A stretch of DNA of 64,000 bases from Methylophilus sp. 5 (GTDB lineage: Bacteria; Pseudomonadota; Gammaproteobacteria; Burkholderiales; Methylophilaceae), in assembly GCF_000515275.1 (NCBI RefSeq), contig NZ_KI911560.1, forward strand, positions 1,860,001 to 1,924,000, given 5' to 3'. A program made the position numbers and the translations under genes. Positions 1-9,406 of the stretch are shown here, piece by piece (positions within the stretch are counted from its first letter, which is position 1; each line of letters opens with the position of its first letter). The notes below the pieces were generated by a model. That model saw nothing but the letters and a program-made list of their open reading frames with translations. It did not search any database and had not been told where the DNA came from.

Positions 1-1
1 C

Positions 2-562
2 TCCAAACCTTTAGTTGCCAGCCTGTTTTATTACGGTAAATTTACCTCTATGGACGTGCTGCAAACCGAACGCGCACTGATTGCTTATAGCCTGAGCCTG
101 CTAGGCCTGATTATGGTAAAAGTGCTGGCGCCGGGCTTTTATGCGCGTCAAAACGTGAAAACGCCGGTCAAAATTGCTATTTTCACGCTGGTGATGACGC
201 AAGTGATGAATGTGGGTTTTTTAATGTTTACGTCTTTACAGCATGCCGGATTGGCGCTGGCTGTGGGGTTGGGCGCTTGCCTGAATGCGACTTTGCTCTG
301 GGTGACCTTGCAAAAAACAGGCGCCTATCAGCCGCAAGCTGGCTGGATCGCCTTTTTGCTTAAGCTATTAGCCGCCGTGACGGTGATGGCAATGGTGTTA
401 TTCGCGGCAGCCACCTGGTCTGGAGATTGGCTGGCCATGCCGACATTGACCCGCTTGTTGCATCTGGCAGGGGTGGTGGTGCTGGGCATGAGTGTGTATT
501 TTGCCGCCCTCGGCTTATTAGGCTTTCGACCTAAAGACTTCATGAAACGGGTGGCCAAATAA
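2..562 (+). CDS. murJ: Lipid II flippase MurJ, C-terminal part (5' end outside window)
   Basis: The reading frame is open from base 2, so the gene begins before the window; the ATG at 50 is internal. About 187 residues remain. They include the stretch YYGKFTSMD followed by several hydrophobic helices (for example around PVKIAIFTLVMTQVMNVGFL), which is the pattern of the last transmembrane helices of the MurJ/MviN family. MurJ flips the lipid-linked peptidoglycan precursor lipid II across the inner membrane. The stop overlaps the ribF start by one base, and murJ-ribF-ileS-lspA is a common order in Proteobacteria, which supports the call. Family identity is from recognition of the C-terminal part only. 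Confidence 0.85.
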   Translation, partial: SKPLVASLFYYGKFTSMDVLQTERALIAYSLSLLGLIMVKVLAPGFYARQNVKTPVKIAIFTLVMTQVMNVGFLMFTSLQHAGLALAVGLGACLNATLLWVTLQKTGAYQPQAGWIAFLLKLLAAVTVMAMVLFAAATWSGDWLAMPTLTRLLHLAGVVVLGMSVYFAALGLLGFRPKDFMKRVAK

Positions 563-1464
563 TGCAGATATTTCGTCATATTCCACAACACTCACCGCCA
601 CAAGCGATTGCGATTGGTAATTTTGATGGCATGCATTTAGGGCACCAGGCCTTGCTGCGGCAACTGATCGCGTTCACGCAAACCTACAAAATCACACCGG
701 CGGTAATGACATTTGAACCGCACCCGCGCGAGTTTTTTATGCCGCAGAATGCCCCTGCGCGTTTGGCCTCTATGCGCGAAAAGCTGGAATATTTTGCTGA
801 GTGCGGCGTGCAGCATGTCTACGTGCAGCGCTTTAATCATGCGTTTGCCGCACAGAGCCCAGCCACGTTTATGCAAGTGCTGCGCCAGCAACTCAATGCC
901 AATGTGGTCATGGTCGGTGAAGACTTCTGTTTTGGTGCCAAGCGCGCAGGCAGTGTGCAAACGCTGATTGAACACGGTTTTAACGTGATTCCGCTGCCGG
1001 AAGTGCAATTACACGGCGAGCGCGTTTCCAGCACGTTGCTGCGTAATGCGCTGGCGGCAGGTGAGTTGATTAAGGCGCACACCTTGCTCGGGCGACCGTA
1101 CAGCATTAGCGGCAAAGTGGTACACGGTGCCAAACTTGGGCGCCAGCTTGGCTTCCCTACTGCCAATGTGCATATGCGCCACGAACGGCCTGCACTGACC
1201 GGGGTTTATGCGGTAAAATTGAACAATTTACTGGCCGTTGCCAATTTGGGCAATCGGCCGACCTTGGAAGGTATCCCCAAACTCAAGCTTGAAGTGCATG
1301 TGTTTGATTTTAATGGTGATCTTTACGATCAGCATGTGCATGTGCAGTTTTTTCATAAACTGCGCGACGAACAAAAGTTTGCCGGGCTGGATGCATTGAA
1401 AGCGCAGATTGCGCTGGATGCCTTGCAGGCAAAACAATACTTCGCCGCAGATATACGCGGATAA
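562..1464 (+). CDS. ribF: Bifunctional riboflavin kinase / FAD synthetase
   Basis: A 300-residue protein making FMN and then FAD from riboflavin in the cytoplasm. The N-terminal adenylyltransferase half shows the nucleotidyl-transferase signature GNFDGMHLGHQ (residues about 18-28). The C-terminal flavokinase half shows GRPYSISGKVVHG and LGRQLGFPTANV. Length is normal for RibF. The ATG overlaps the last base of the murJ stop (TAATG), implying translational coupling. The last few codons (ADIRG) and the stop lie inside an extragenic-type repeat (1444-1535), so the C-terminus may have been rewritten by that repeat. Confidence 0.96.
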   Translation: MQIFRHIPQHSPPQAIAIGNFDGMHLGHQALLRQLIAFTQTYKITPAVMTFEPHPREFFMPQNAPARLASMREKLEYFAECGVQHVYVQRFNHAFAAQSPATFMQVLRQQLNANVVMVGEDFCFGAKRAGSVQTLIEHGFNVIPLPEVQLHGERVSSTLLRNALAAGELIKAHTLLGRPYSISGKVVHGAKLGRQLGFPTANVHMRHERPALTGVYAVKLNNLLAVANLGNRPTLEGIPKLKLEVHVFDFNGDLYDQHVHVQFFHKLRDEQKFAGLDALKAQIALDALQAKQYFAADIRG

Positions 1465-1535
1465 ACGCAGATAAGCTGCTTCCACTATTATTAGTAGGCG
1501 GCATGTATCTGCGGGCATCTGCGTTTATCTGCGGC
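1444..1535. repeat. Inverted repeat built from CGCAGATA-type units between ribF and ileS
   Basis: The left arm (1444-1475) reads as roughly 10-base units, CCGCAGATATA then CGCGGATAAA then CGCAGATAAG. The right arm (1501-1535) is its reverse complement in the same unit structure (GCGTTTATCTGCGG and GTATCTGCGGGC). The loop is about 25 bases. The whole can fold into one long hairpin. This resembles REP-type extragenic repeats found in many proteobacterial genomes. It covers the ribF stop codon and sits about 20 bases before ileS. Confidence 0.75.
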
Positions 1536-1555
1536 TAAATAATTGGATTTTTTAA

Positions 1556-4435
1556 ATGACTGACCAAACCAAAGATTCAAAATACACGCTGAATTTACCT
1601 GAAACCAGCTTTCCGATGCGCGGCGATTTGTCCAAGCGTGAGCCGGCCTGGTTAAAAAGCTGGCAAGAACGCAAGGTTTACGAGCGCATTCGCGCCAAGC
1701 GCAAAGGTGCGCCAAGCTTTATCCTGCATGACGGCCCGCCGTATGCCAACGGCGATATTCACATTGGTCACGCGGTGAATAAAATCCTTAAAGACATTAT
1801 CATCAAGGCCAAAACCATGAGTGGTTTTGACGCGCCTTATGTACCGGGCTGGGATTGCCACGGCTTACCGATTGAGTTAGTGGTGGAGAAAAACCACGGC
1901 AAGAATATAGACCCGGCCAAGTTTCGCGAGTTGTGTCGTGCTTATGCCGCCGAGCAGGTAGAAAAACAGAAAAAAGATTTTATCCGCTTGGGTGTGCTGG
2001 GTGATTGGGATCATCCTTACTTGACCATGGCGTTTAATACCGAGGCCGACATTATGCGCGCCTTGGGTGAAATCTATCAAAACGGCTATTTATACCAGGG
2101 CTCCAAGCCGGTGCATTGGTGTGTGGACTGCGGCTCTGCCTTGGCTGAGGCCGAAGTTGAGTATGAGGACGTTAACTCACCTGCGATTGATGTTGGTTTT
2201 AAAGTGGTAGATAACGCGGCGTTGAGCCACGCGTTTGGTACATCCGTGATCGGCGATGCATATGCCGTGATCTGGACCACGACCCCGTGGACATTGCCTG
2301 CTAATCAGGCGGTTAGCGTCAATGCAGAGCTCGAATATGACTTGATCCAGACCAGCAAGGGTTTGCTGATATTGGTGCGTGACTTGGCAGAAAAAACATT
2401 GGCCAGATATGCAGAAGAAAACACTTCTGTGATTGCCAGTTGTAAGGGCGACGCCCTGCGCGGTTTGCAATTGCAACACCCGTTTGATGACCGCCTGGTG
2501 CCTGTGATCACTGGCGACCACGTGACCACCGATGCCGGTACTGGCCTGGTGCACACCGCTGCCGCGCACGGTAACGATGACTGGTTGGTGATGCGTGCTA
2601 ACTTTCCTAACGAGAAACCGCGTGTGCTCATAGGTGGCGATGGTAAGTTCTTTAGCAGCGAACTGGTTGAATTGGCCGAGATTCGTGGCTTGAGCCGTCA
2701 GGATGCCAATAAAATCATTCTGGCTAAATTGCAGGAAAATGGCGCGTTGCTTGCCTCCGCACGTTTAAACCACAGCTTTCCGCATTGCTGGCGCCATAAA
2801 ACGCCGCTGATGCAATTGGCGACGCACCAGTGGTTTATCGGTATGAACACGGTTGGCAAAGAGGGCAAAGCCTTGCGTGAGCAGGCGAATACCGCCGTGG
2901 ACGCGACGCAGTTTTTCCCGAGCTGGGGCCGTGCCCGCCTGGAAGCCATGATTAAAAACCGCCCGGACTGGTGCGTGTCGCGTCAGCGTAACTGGGGCGT
3001 GCCTATGCCGTTCTTTGTGCATAAAGAAACCGGCGAGCCGCATCCACATACCATGCAATTGCTGGAAACCGTGTGCAAACAAGTTGAGCTGCAAGGCATT
3101 GAGGCCTGGTTTAGTTTGAGTGGCGACGCGTTTCTGGCGCAACATGCGCCTGCGAATGCCGAGCAGTATAAAAAAGTCACCGATACATTAGATGTGTGGT
3201 TTGACTCAGGTGCCACACATTATGCCGTGGTACGTTCTGAGCAACACCCGAGCTTGTCCGCTGCGGCCAGGCTGCGTGTTGCTGAACATCAACCAGTGGC
3301 CGATTTGTACCTGGAAGGCTCAGACCAGCACCGTGGCTGGTTCCAGTCCAGTTTGTTGACTGGTTGTGCGATGAACGGTAACGCCCCTTATAAAGCCTTG
3401 TTAACGCATGGTTTTGTGGTCGATGGTGCTGGCCACAAAATGAGTAAGTCTAAAGGCAACGTGGTCGCGCCACAAAAGGTGATGGACACGTATGGTGCCG
3501 ACATTTTGCGCTTGTGGGTGGCGTCGACCGACTATTCGGGCGAACTGACCATCAGTGACGAAATTTTGAAACGTGTGGCTGATGGCTATCGCCGCATCCG
3601 CAATACTTTGCGCTTTTTGCTCTCTAATCTGGCTGATTTTGATGCCAGTAAAGACTTGCTGCCAGTTGAGCAGTGGCTGGAAATTGACCGCTATGCGCTG
3701 CATCTGACCCAGCAATTGCAAACCGGCATTCTGGCTGATTATGATAAATATGAGTTTCATCTGGCGGTGCAGAAATTCGTCGGCTTTTGCTCGGAAGATT
3801 TAGGTGGTTTTTACCTGGATATTCTCAAAGACCGCCTCTACACCAGCGGTGAAAGCTCGCATGCACGTCGTGCCGCGCAAAGTGCTTTGTACCATATCAC
3901 CCATGCCATGATGCGCCTGATGGCGCCGATTTTGAGCTTTACTGCGGACGAAATCTGGCAGACATTAGGGCTGGATGCTGTGGCGACGGTGTTTGAAGAG
4001 GACTGGTATGGCTTACCAGCGCATGGCTTAGACAGCGATATTATTGAAACGTGGACGGAATTAAGAAAGGCTAGAACTCCGGCAGCTCTTAATCTGAACA
4101 TTAATAAGGCTATTGAAGATAAGCGCACTGAAGGTGTTATTGGATCATCATTACAAGCAGAGCTAGATATTTATTTGCATGATGACAATCTATTGAAAAT
4201 GTTTGAGCGAATTGGGGATGATTTAAAGTTTGTTTATATTGTTTCCAAAGTAAACGTTTACAAAGCGGTTACTCGACTTGAAGAAAAGGTTTTTGTTCGA
4301 CCTAGCGCACATCAGAAATGCGACCGTTGCTGGCATTATCGCGCCGATGTTGGTGCCAATGCCGAACATCCAAGCATCTGCGGCCGTTGCGTAAGTAACC
4401 TGTTTGGCAGTGGTGAAGTACGCACCTATGCCTAA
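1556..4435 (+). CDS. ileS: Isoleucyl-tRNA synthetase
   Basis: A 959-residue class I aminoacyl-tRNA synthetase charging tRNA-Ile. The ATP-binding motif HIGH is at residues 69-72 and KMSKS at 628-632. The large insert between them is the editing domain. The C-terminal zinc-binding region has CDRC (from residue 922) and CGRC, as in the eubacterial-type enzyme. Oddity: about bases 4040-4310 (residues 830-918) are visibly AT-rich, with rare-looking codons (AGA, ATA, TTA). They also contain a few extra residues (RTPAALNLN) compared with the usual sequence after the conserved tryptophan. The flanks return to the local codon style, suggesting a recombined or relaxed segment. The stop overlaps lspA. 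Confidence 0.97.
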   Translation: MTDQTKDSKYTLNLPETSFPMRGDLSKREPAWLKSWQERKVYERIRAKRKGAPSFILHDGPPYANGDIHIGHAVNKILKDIIIKAKTMSGFDAPYVPGWDCHGLPIELVVEKNHGKNIDPAKFRELCRAYAAEQVEKQKKDFIRLGVLGDWDHPYLTMAFNTEADIMRALGEIYQNGYLYQGSKPVHWCVDCGSALAEAEVEYEDVNSPAIDVGFKVVDNAALSHAFGTSVIGDAYAVIWTTTPWTLPANQAVSVNAELEYDLIQTSKGLLILVRDLAEKTLARYAEENTSVIASCKGDALRGLQLQHPFDDRLVPVITGDHVTTDAGTGLVHTAAAHGNDDWLVMRANFPNEKPRVLIGGDGKFFSSELVELAEIRGLSRQDANKIILAKLQENGALLASARLNHSFPHCWRHKTPLMQLATHQWFIGMNTVGKEGKALREQANTAVDATQFFPSWGRARLEAMIKNRPDWCVSRQRNWGVPMPFFVHKETGEPHPHTMQLLETVCKQVELQGIEAWFSLSGDAFLAQHAPANAEQYKKVTDTLDVWFDSGATHYAVVRSEQHPSLSAAARLRVAEHQPVADLYLEGSDQHRGWFQSSLLTGCAMNGNAPYKALLTHGFVVDGAGHKMSKSKGNVVAPQKVMDTYGADILRLWVASTDYSGELTISDEILKRVADGYRRIRNTLRFLLSNLADFDASKDLLPVEQWLEIDRYALHLTQQLQTGILADYDKYEFHLAVQKFVGFCSEDLGGFYLDILKDRLYTSGESSHARRAAQSALYHITHAMMRLMAPILSFTADEIWQTLGLDAVATVFEEDWYGLPAHGLDSDIIETWTELRKARTPAALNLNINKAIEDKRTEGVIGSSLQAELDIYLHDDNLLKMFERIGDDLKFVYIVSKVNVYKAVTRLEEKVFVRPSAHQKCDRCWHYRADVGANAEHPSICGRCVSNLFGSGEVRTYA

Positions 4436-4919
4436 ATTTAGCATGCATAGTGTGCGTTCAGCGTTGCCGTGGCTGGTGTTGAGTGCCATCGTGATTGCGC
4501 TCGACCTCTACACCAAGCACCTGGTTCAGCAGGCATTTGCTTATGGTGAGCATCTGCCGGTGACCGGCTTTTTTGAGCTGGTGCGTTACCACAATACTGG
4601 TGCCGCATTTAGCTTTTTAGCCAATGCGGGTGGTTGGCAACATGGCTTTTTTACGGCGGTGTCTACACTGGCGTCGGTAGTCATGGTGTATTTGCTGCTC
4701 AAGCATCCGCAAAAAAAACTGTTTTGCTTTGGCTTGGCGCTGGTGTTAGGTGGCGCCTTGGGTAATTTGTACGACCGTTTGACGTTGGGTTATGTGGTCG
4801 ACTTTTTGCTGTTTTATTATCAGCAATGGGCCTGGCCAGCATTTAATGTGGCCGATAGCGCTATTTGTGTGGGTGTGGGCTTGTTGATGCTGGATAGTTT
4901 TAAACAGCCTAGTGCATAA
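4428..4919 (+). CDS. lspA: Lipoprotein signal peptidase (signal peptidase II)
   Basis: A 163-residue inner-membrane aspartyl protease that cleaves the signal peptide of prolipoproteins. Four hydrophobic helices are visible. The two catalytic aspartates lie in GNLYDR and FNVADSAI, and the conserved [11 protein letters not shown] segment is present. An in-frame ATG at 4404 lies deep within ileS; the ATG at 4428 overlaps the ileS stop by eight bases, typical of coupled genes, and was chosen. ATG 4443 is another possibility. Clients in this window include the lipobox proteins at 25888 and 26938. Confidence 0.95.
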   Translation: MPKFSMHSVRSALPWLVLSAIVIALDLYTKHLVQQAFAYGEHLPVTGFFELVRYHNTGAAFSFLANAGGWQHGFFTAVSTLASVVMVYLLLKHPQKKLFCFGLALVLGGALGNLYDRLTLGYVVDFLLFYYQQWAWPAFNVADSAICVGVGLLMLDSFKQPSA

Positions 4920-4939
4920 CGGCTGGGTGCTCAGGCGTC

Positions 4940-5257
4940 ATGATGGATGGATTGCACTATACGTTTAGTGATGTGATTAAGCAGTGGCTAGGCAGTAAAA
5001 GTACTTGGCATTATGTGAGCTTGCCTGCCTCGATGTCGGACGAAGTTTACACGCTGAGCCAATATCACCAAACCAAGCGCCGAGGTTGGGGCGCGGTGAA
5101 AGTCGCGGTGAGCGTAGCTAACCAGCAGTGGCAAACCTCTATATTTCCGGCGTTTGAGGGTAAACGCTACGCCCTGTTTTTAAAAGCGGATGTGCGTAAA
5201 CAGCTGGGCGTGGCAGTGGGTAACGAGATCACGGTTACATTAAAAATTCTGTTTTAG
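4940..5257 (+). CDS. DUF1905 domain protein
   Basis: A 105-residue protein matching the DUF1905 pattern throughout: an N-terminal W-H-Y-V-S-L-P strand, the KRRGWGAVKV segment and a C-terminal GNEITVTLKI strand. The family forms a small beta-barrel fold; its biochemical role is not established. The start is 20 bases after lspA, so it may be co-transcribed. Its last 23 bases overlap the end of the convergent GGDEF/EAL gene. Confidence 0.8.
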   Translation: MMDGLHYTFSDVIKQWLGSKSTWHYVSLPASMSDEVYTLSQYHQTKRRGWGAVKVAVSVANQQWQTSIFPAFEGKRYALFLKADVRKQLGVAVGNEITVTLKILF

Positions 5258-7559
5258 CGGCTGACGCTGCGCTTTGCGCCGTGGATAGCAAGCGCTCAAT
5301 ATCCTCTATCGGCATTGGCCTGCCGAGCAAGAAACCCTGCATGCAGTCGCAGCCGGTGTCACGTAAAAAGTCTAGCTGGGCTTGCGTTTCTATGCCCTCA
5401 ACCACCACCGAAATCCCCAAAATACCTGCTGTTTTCACAATCGTGCTGACAATCTCACTGTCGGCCAAACTGTCTGGCACATCGACCATAAACGCACGGT
5501 CAATCTTGAGTTCATCAATCGGCAAGTGTTTTAGTTTAAACAACGATGAGTTGCCAACGCCAAAATCATCCAGCGACACCCGCACGCCTAGCGCTTTGAG
5601 TTGCTTGAGAATGTCCAGTGCCTGCTCTTCATGTTCAAATACGGCACTTTCGGTGATCTCCAGCGTGATATATCTGGCCGGAATGGCGTACTGCTGCAAG
5701 AGCTGGCTAATGCGCATGGGCAGGCTGTGGTCGCGGAACTGGCGCGGGGAAATGTTAATGGATAGCCCGACTATGTGACCACGCTTGTGTATCAATGCCG
5801 ATAAGTGATGAAAGGCTTCACTCAGCACCCATTCGCCGATGGGCAAAATCAGGCCAGATTGCTCGGCATAGGGGATAAATTCGGCCGGAGAAATAATATC
5901 GCCTTTGTTATTGCGCCAGCGGATCAGCGCCTCAATGTTGGTCACGCGCAGCTGGCCTTGCTTGTCCAAACTGAAAATAGGTTGAAACTGTAAAAAAAAC
6001 TCCTGTTTTTTAATCGCTTTGCGTAGCTGCACATCCAGCCGGAAACGGTTTTGCGCCAGCTTGGTCTGCTCTTTACAATAAAATAAATACAGGTGCTGGC
6101 TAGAGCGCTTGGCTTGTGCCAGGGCGGTATTGGCATGGCGAGCGAGCTGGTCTGCATTGTTGGCATCGCGCGGGTACAGGCTAATGCCGATACAGGCATC
6201 CAGTATCAGTTCATGGCCCTCAGCCAGCACTGGCTTATGCACGATTTTGCATAAATTGTGCGCTAGGTGCACCAACTCGGCATCTGTTTTGTGTTTGATC
6301 ACGATCAGGCCAAACTTGTCGCCATGCACGCGGCCCAGTTCGCCGCAGTCATTGGTGATGTATTGCAGGCGTTGGGCGACTTCGAGTAAAAATAGATCGC
6401 CAGTATGGTGGCCAAAACTGTCATTAATACTTTGAAAATGTTTTAAATCAATCATCAGCAAAGCCACCATGCCGCTGTCGCTGGCGGCGTTAATAATGGC
6501 GTGCTCAAGCAGGTTGAGCATGGCGAGCCGGTTAGGCAGGCGCGTCAGCGGGTCGCTGCGTGACAGTTGCTGGTATTCGAGCTCTTTTTCTACCAGACGT
6601 TTTTCTGCCCGTAGCAGTTTCTCGCTCTCGCGCAATAAAATACTTTGCCTGACGGCTGAAAATATCAGTATCGACGTCACCGAGCCAATCGCAATATGAT
6701 AAGCATAAGGGTGAGGGCCGCTTTGCCACCAGATCAGCAGTAATGTGCTGATGCTAAACACAAAGGCAATCAGCGGAATCCAGCTGCGTAGTCGTCGGCA
6801 TTGGCGGTGAAACGCGGTTCTTTTGGCCACACGTACTTGCCAGCCATACAGGCCACTGCCAATCAGCAGGTCGGCGGCAGAAAATCCATAGTTGACCCAA
6901 GGGCTGGTTTGCGGGCTGTGGTTGAGCGCATTGAGGTTCCATTGCATCCAGCAGACGCCCAGCAAAGCGAGCCCGGCGCTCAATAACAGCCACGGCATCA
7001 TCCAGGCTGGCCTTAAATAGGGAATCAGTAGCAGCGACACCAGTGCCGCACTCAGCATGCTGGCTGGGTAAGCAGTAAGCACTGCCAGTTGCAACAGGCT
7101 GACATCGGCCGATTTAGGTAAGTAAGAAATCAGCACATAGCCGAGGATGGCAATGCTGAATGACAAGGCATCAATGGTAAACGCCAGGGTTTTGGAACGT
7201 GAAAGCTGGCTGCGCAAGGCGGTGATAAAGCCGATGATAAGGCATGGCCCGAGCAGGGGATAAAAAAGATCCGATTGCGCAGGAAAGGTGGTTTGATGCG
7301 TCAGTATCTGGCATATCCACAATACCCCGCCCGTAAAGTAGGCAAAGGCACCGACGACAAACCAGCGTTTACAGGCACGATGTGCAGGATTAGCACGAAA
7401 ATAACCAAGGGTGGCGAGAATCAGGCAGGCGGTAATGGTCGACAACCAGTGGATGTTGTCCAGCCATAGCGCTGTTTTAGGCGTCGCGTTGAGGGAGGCC
7501 AGCAGGCAAGTGAGTAAAACAGATACAGCAACAACAATAACTTTACGCGAAAGTGTCAT
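5235..7559 (-). CDS. Membrane protein with degenerate GGDEF and intact EAL domain
   Basis: A 774-residue inner-membrane c-di-GMP protein. Residues 1-300 hold about eight or nine hydrophobic helices (a membrane sensor region of unknown ligand). A coiled linker leads to a GGDEF domain in which the signature is HGDKF instead of GGDEF, so cyclase activity is unlikely; it may bind GTP or be structural. The EAL domain follows, with EALIRW, a DDFGVG loop, LKIDRAF and EGIETQ, so c-di-GMP phosphodiesterase activity is plausible. The DDFGVGNSS loop differs slightly from the usual DDFGTGYSS. The SD lies in the 3' arm of a hairpin (7565-7595). Confidence 0.9.
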   Translation of the reverse strand: MTLSRKVIVVAVSVLLTCLLASLNATPKTALWLDNIHWLSTITACLILATLGYFRANPAHRACKRWFVVGAFAYFTGGVLWICQILTHQTTFPAQSDLFYPLLGPCLIIGFITALRSQLSRSKTLAFTIDALSFSIAILGYVLISYLPKSADVSLLQLAVLTAYPASMLSAALVSLLLIPYLRPAWMMPWLLLSAGLALLGVCWMQWNLNALNHSPQTSPWVNYGFSAADLLIGSGLYGWQVRVAKRTAFHRQCRRLRSWIPLIAFVFSISTLLLIWWQSGPHPYAYHIAIGSVTSILIFSAVRQSILLRESEKLLRAEKRLVEKELEYQQLSRSDPLTRLPNRLAMLNLLEHAIINAASDSGMVALLMIDLKHFQSINDSFGHHTGDLFLLEVAQRLQYITNDCGELGRVHGDKFGLIVIKHKTDAELVHLAHNLCKIVHKPVLAEGHELILDACIGISLYPRDANNADQLARHANTALAQAKRSSQHLYLFYCKEQTKLAQNRFRLDVQLRKAIKKQEFFLQFQPIFSLDKQGQLRVTNIEALIRWRNNKGDIISPAEFIPYAEQSGLILPIGEWVLSEAFHHLSALIHKRGHIVGLSINISPRQFRDHSLPMRISQLLQQYAIPARYITLEITESAVFEHEEQALDILKQLKALGVRVSLDDFGVGNSSLFKLKHLPIDELKIDRAFMVDVPDSLADSEIVSTIVKTAGILGISVVVEGIETQAQLDFLRDTGCDCMQGFLLGRPMPIEDIERLLSTAQSAASAAKTEFLM

Positions 7560-7564
7560 GCAGC

Positions 7565-7595
7565 CCCCTTGTTTTTTGTCAATTCTAACAAGGGG
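7565..7595 (-). promoter_or_regulatory. Hairpin spanning the ribosome-binding site of the GGDEF/EAL gene
   Basis: CCCCTTGT (7565-7572) and ACAAGGGG (7588-7595) form a perfect 8-bp stem. On the minus strand the second arm is the AAGGGG immediately upstream of the ATG at 7559. It could act as a terminator for the upstream DUF808 gene (poor T-run) or occlude translation initiation. Confidence 0.5.
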
Positions 7596-7606
7596 TTAGA
7601 AAAAAA

Positions 7607-8503
7607 CTAGTCCCTATCGATAAATAACATCACGATATGCATTATTCCAGCGCACACTGCGCCTGCCAGCACGCCAACTGCAGCATTGATGAGCAGCGAC
7701 CATTGTGCAAATTGCTCAACCAGCGCGTGTAACGGCGGGATGCCATGTGCGATGATGCCGCCGCCTACCAGGAACATGGCGGCGGTGCCGAGCACGCTCA
7801 GCAAACGCATCAGGTGAGGCACCACTTGCACCATTTTCAAGCCAATTTTGCGCGTGGCCTGCGACAGCAGGTGTGCACCTGGGCGTTGCATCAGCCACAA
7901 ACCGATGTCATCCATTTTGACAATAAATGCCACCAGGCCATACACGCCTATGGTCATGACCACGGCAATCAAAGACAGCACCAGAATACGCTGCGTGAGT
8001 GCGGCGTCGGCAACCACCCCTAATGCAATGACGATAATCTCGGCCGATAAAATAAAGTCGGTGCGTACGGCGCCTTTTATTTTCTCCTGCTCCAGCGCAA
8101 CCAGGTCGGTCTGTGGTTGCTGTATGGCCGCGTGCACGGCTTGTGTATGCGTGTCTTCTTTGGCGTGATGGCGCAGCTTGTGCCAGACTTTTTCAAAGCC
8201 TTCAAAACACAAAAAAGCCCCGCCGAGCATCAGGAGTGGCGTAATCAGCCACGGCAAAAAGGCGCTGATAAGTAACGCTGCAGGCACCAGAATCAACTTG
8301 TTAATGAATGAGCCACGTGCTACTGCCCACACTACGGGCAATTCACGCTGTGCTGCAATGCCGGTCACCTGTTGCGCATTGAGTGCGAGGTCGTCACCAA
8401 GCACGCCTGCGGTTTTTTTGGCGGCTAACTGGCTCATGACGGACACATCGTCGAGCATGGTGGTGATGTCATCGAGTAATGCCAGCAGGCTGGATGCGGC
8501 CAT
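7607..8503 (-). CDS. DUF808 (YedI-type) inner-membrane protein
   Basis: A 298-residue protein with the typical DUF808 start (MAASSLLALLDDITTMLDDVSVMSQLAAKKTAGVLGDDLA, given here by position 1-40 only as a guide: the LLDDI, MLDDVS and KKTAGVLGDDLA blocks). Several transmembrane helices follow, including GGAFLCFEGFEKVWHK and HGIPPLH. The function of the family is unknown. The gene is divergent from the DUF2946 gene with about 60 bases between start codons, so the two share a promoter region. Confidence 0.88.
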   Translation of the reverse strand: MAASSLLALLDDITTMLDDVSVMSQLAAKKTAGVLGDDLALNAQQVTGIAAQRELPVVWAVARGSFINKLILVPAALLISAFLPWLITPLLMLGGAFLCFEGFEKVWHKLRHHAKEDTHTQAVHAAIQQPQTDLVALEQEKIKGAVRTDFILSAEIIVIALGVVADAALTQRILVLSLIAVVMTIGVYGLVAFIVKMDDIGLWLMQRPGAHLLSQATRKIGLKMVQVVPHLMRLLSVLGTAAMFLVGGGIIAHGIPPLHALVEQFAQWSLLINAAVGVLAGAVCAGIMHIVMLFIDRD

Positions 8504-8529
8504 GGTTTGTCCTGAATCAATGGTAAGAG

Positions 8530-8559
8530 TTGTTTATTCTAAAGGATTACCGTTAGAAT
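8530..8559 (+). promoter_or_regulatory. Putative sigma-70 promoter of the DUF2946 gene
   Basis: TTGTTT (8530-8535) and TAGAAT (8554-8559) are separated by 18 bases. The same 14-mer GTTAGAATAGCGGC occurs upstream of secB (33156-33169), supporting a promoter -10 region. Here the ATG at 8566 is only six bases after the -10, so a transcript from it would be leaderless. Confidence 0.5.
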
Positions 8560-8565
8560 AGCGGC

Positions 8566-9000
8566 ATGGTAACTGGCAGATTTCAACAATGGATGGCACG
8601 CATGGCCTTGATGGCAATCATGCTGGCAGCACTTGTCCCCAGTTTGAGTTTGGCTTTTCCGATGCAAAGCGGCAAAACCTTTGTGCAGGAGGTATGCTCC
8701 TCGCAAGGCAGCAAGCTGGTGATTCAGGTGGTCACCACGCAAGGCAAGCTACGCGCCACACTAATCGACTATCAGCCCTCACAAAAACCTGTTTCATTAA
8801 GCCACCATCTCAATCATTGCCCATTTTGTCATATGGCGATGGATGATGTGGTGATGCCATCGTACAACCCGCCCTATATCCTGTTTCAGCAAGCCCAGGC
8901 TAATATCGCTTTAAGCGAATATCAAGCGCCTGTTGTTTCAAACTTTTACCCCACTGCGCATACCAGCCGCGCGCCCCCTCTGACTCCAAGCTCACTATAG
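8566..9000 (+). CDS. DUF2946 family small membrane/secreted protein
   Basis: A 144-residue protein with an N-terminal hydrophobic segment (residues 12-30) followed by QSGKTFVQEVCSSQG and the diagnostic HCPFC motif (LNHCPFCHMAMDD). DUF2946 proteins commonly sit next to copper or other metal uptake genes, and a CxxC with nearby His and Met residues is consistent with metal binding (inference). The first gene of the metal-uptake island. The start at 8566 has no Shine-Dalgarno; ATG 8593 is an alternative. Confidence 0.75.
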   Translation: MVTGRFQQWMARMALMAIMLAALVPSLSLAFPMQSGKTFVQEVCSSQGSKLVIQVVTTQGKLRATLIDYQPSQKPVSLSHHLNHCPFCHMAMDDVVMPSYNPPYILFQQAQANIALSEYQAPVVSNFYPTAHTSRAPPLTPSSL

Positions 9001-9002
9001 CT

Positions 9003-9048
9003 CCGTCAATTTTTTGACGGCTTAAGCATATGCCTGTTGCACAGGCAT
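9003..9048 (+). terminator. Two adjacent hairpins between the DUF2946 gene and the HTH gene
   Basis: The first is CCGTCAA / TTGACGG around a T4 loop (9003-9020). The second is ATGCCTGT / ACAGGCAT around a 3-base loop (9030-9048). Neither has a clear T-run. The second ends five bases before the GGAG site of the HTH gene and could be an attenuator. Confidence 0.45.
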
Positions 9049-9063
9049 CAATGGAGTCATCAC

Positions 9064-9312
9064 ATGATTATTATCAACCTACAGGCAATGATATTTGCCA
9101 AACAGGTGGAGTGGGCACGCCACATCACCCTCAAAGAAGTGGCCGAATCTACCGGCATCAGCCGCATGACCTTGCACCGCATGGTTAAAAATCCTACCTA
9201 CAACGCATGCACCGAGCACTTGGGCAAGTTGTGCACTTATTTCGCGTGTGACATCAGTGCATTGATTCGCTGGCAGCCAGAACAGGCTACCAGGCAAATC
9301 ATTGCTGCCTGA
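9064..9312 (+). CDS. Small XRE-type helix-turn-helix regulator
   Basis: An 82-residue protein that is almost entirely a Cro/C1-type HTH: TLKEVAESTGISRMTLHRMV is the HTH core, followed by LGKLCTYFACDISALIRW, typical of the short HTH_26 (YozG-like) group. The start was chosen at ATG 9064 because GGAG (9053-9056) lies eight bases upstream; the longer frame from 9037 has no site. Its position just before the PEP-CTERM and TonB genes suggests a local regulator (inference). Confidence 0.82.
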   Translation: MIIINLQAMIFAKQVEWARHITLKEVAESTGISRMTLHRMVKNPTYNACTEHLGKLCTYFACDISALIRWQPEQATRQIIAA

Positions 9313-9406
9313 TCGTTGATACTTGCACCGCTTGCCGCGCCATTCATGGCGGCAAATGGTGTGCATGTCATACCAATAAAAAATTTAATTTGAGGATAAG
9401 TTCATT

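Noticed and set aside
9037..9312. Longer HTH protein starting at 9037
   Set aside because: The start lies within a hairpin and has no ribosome site; ATG 9064 has GGAG at good spacing.
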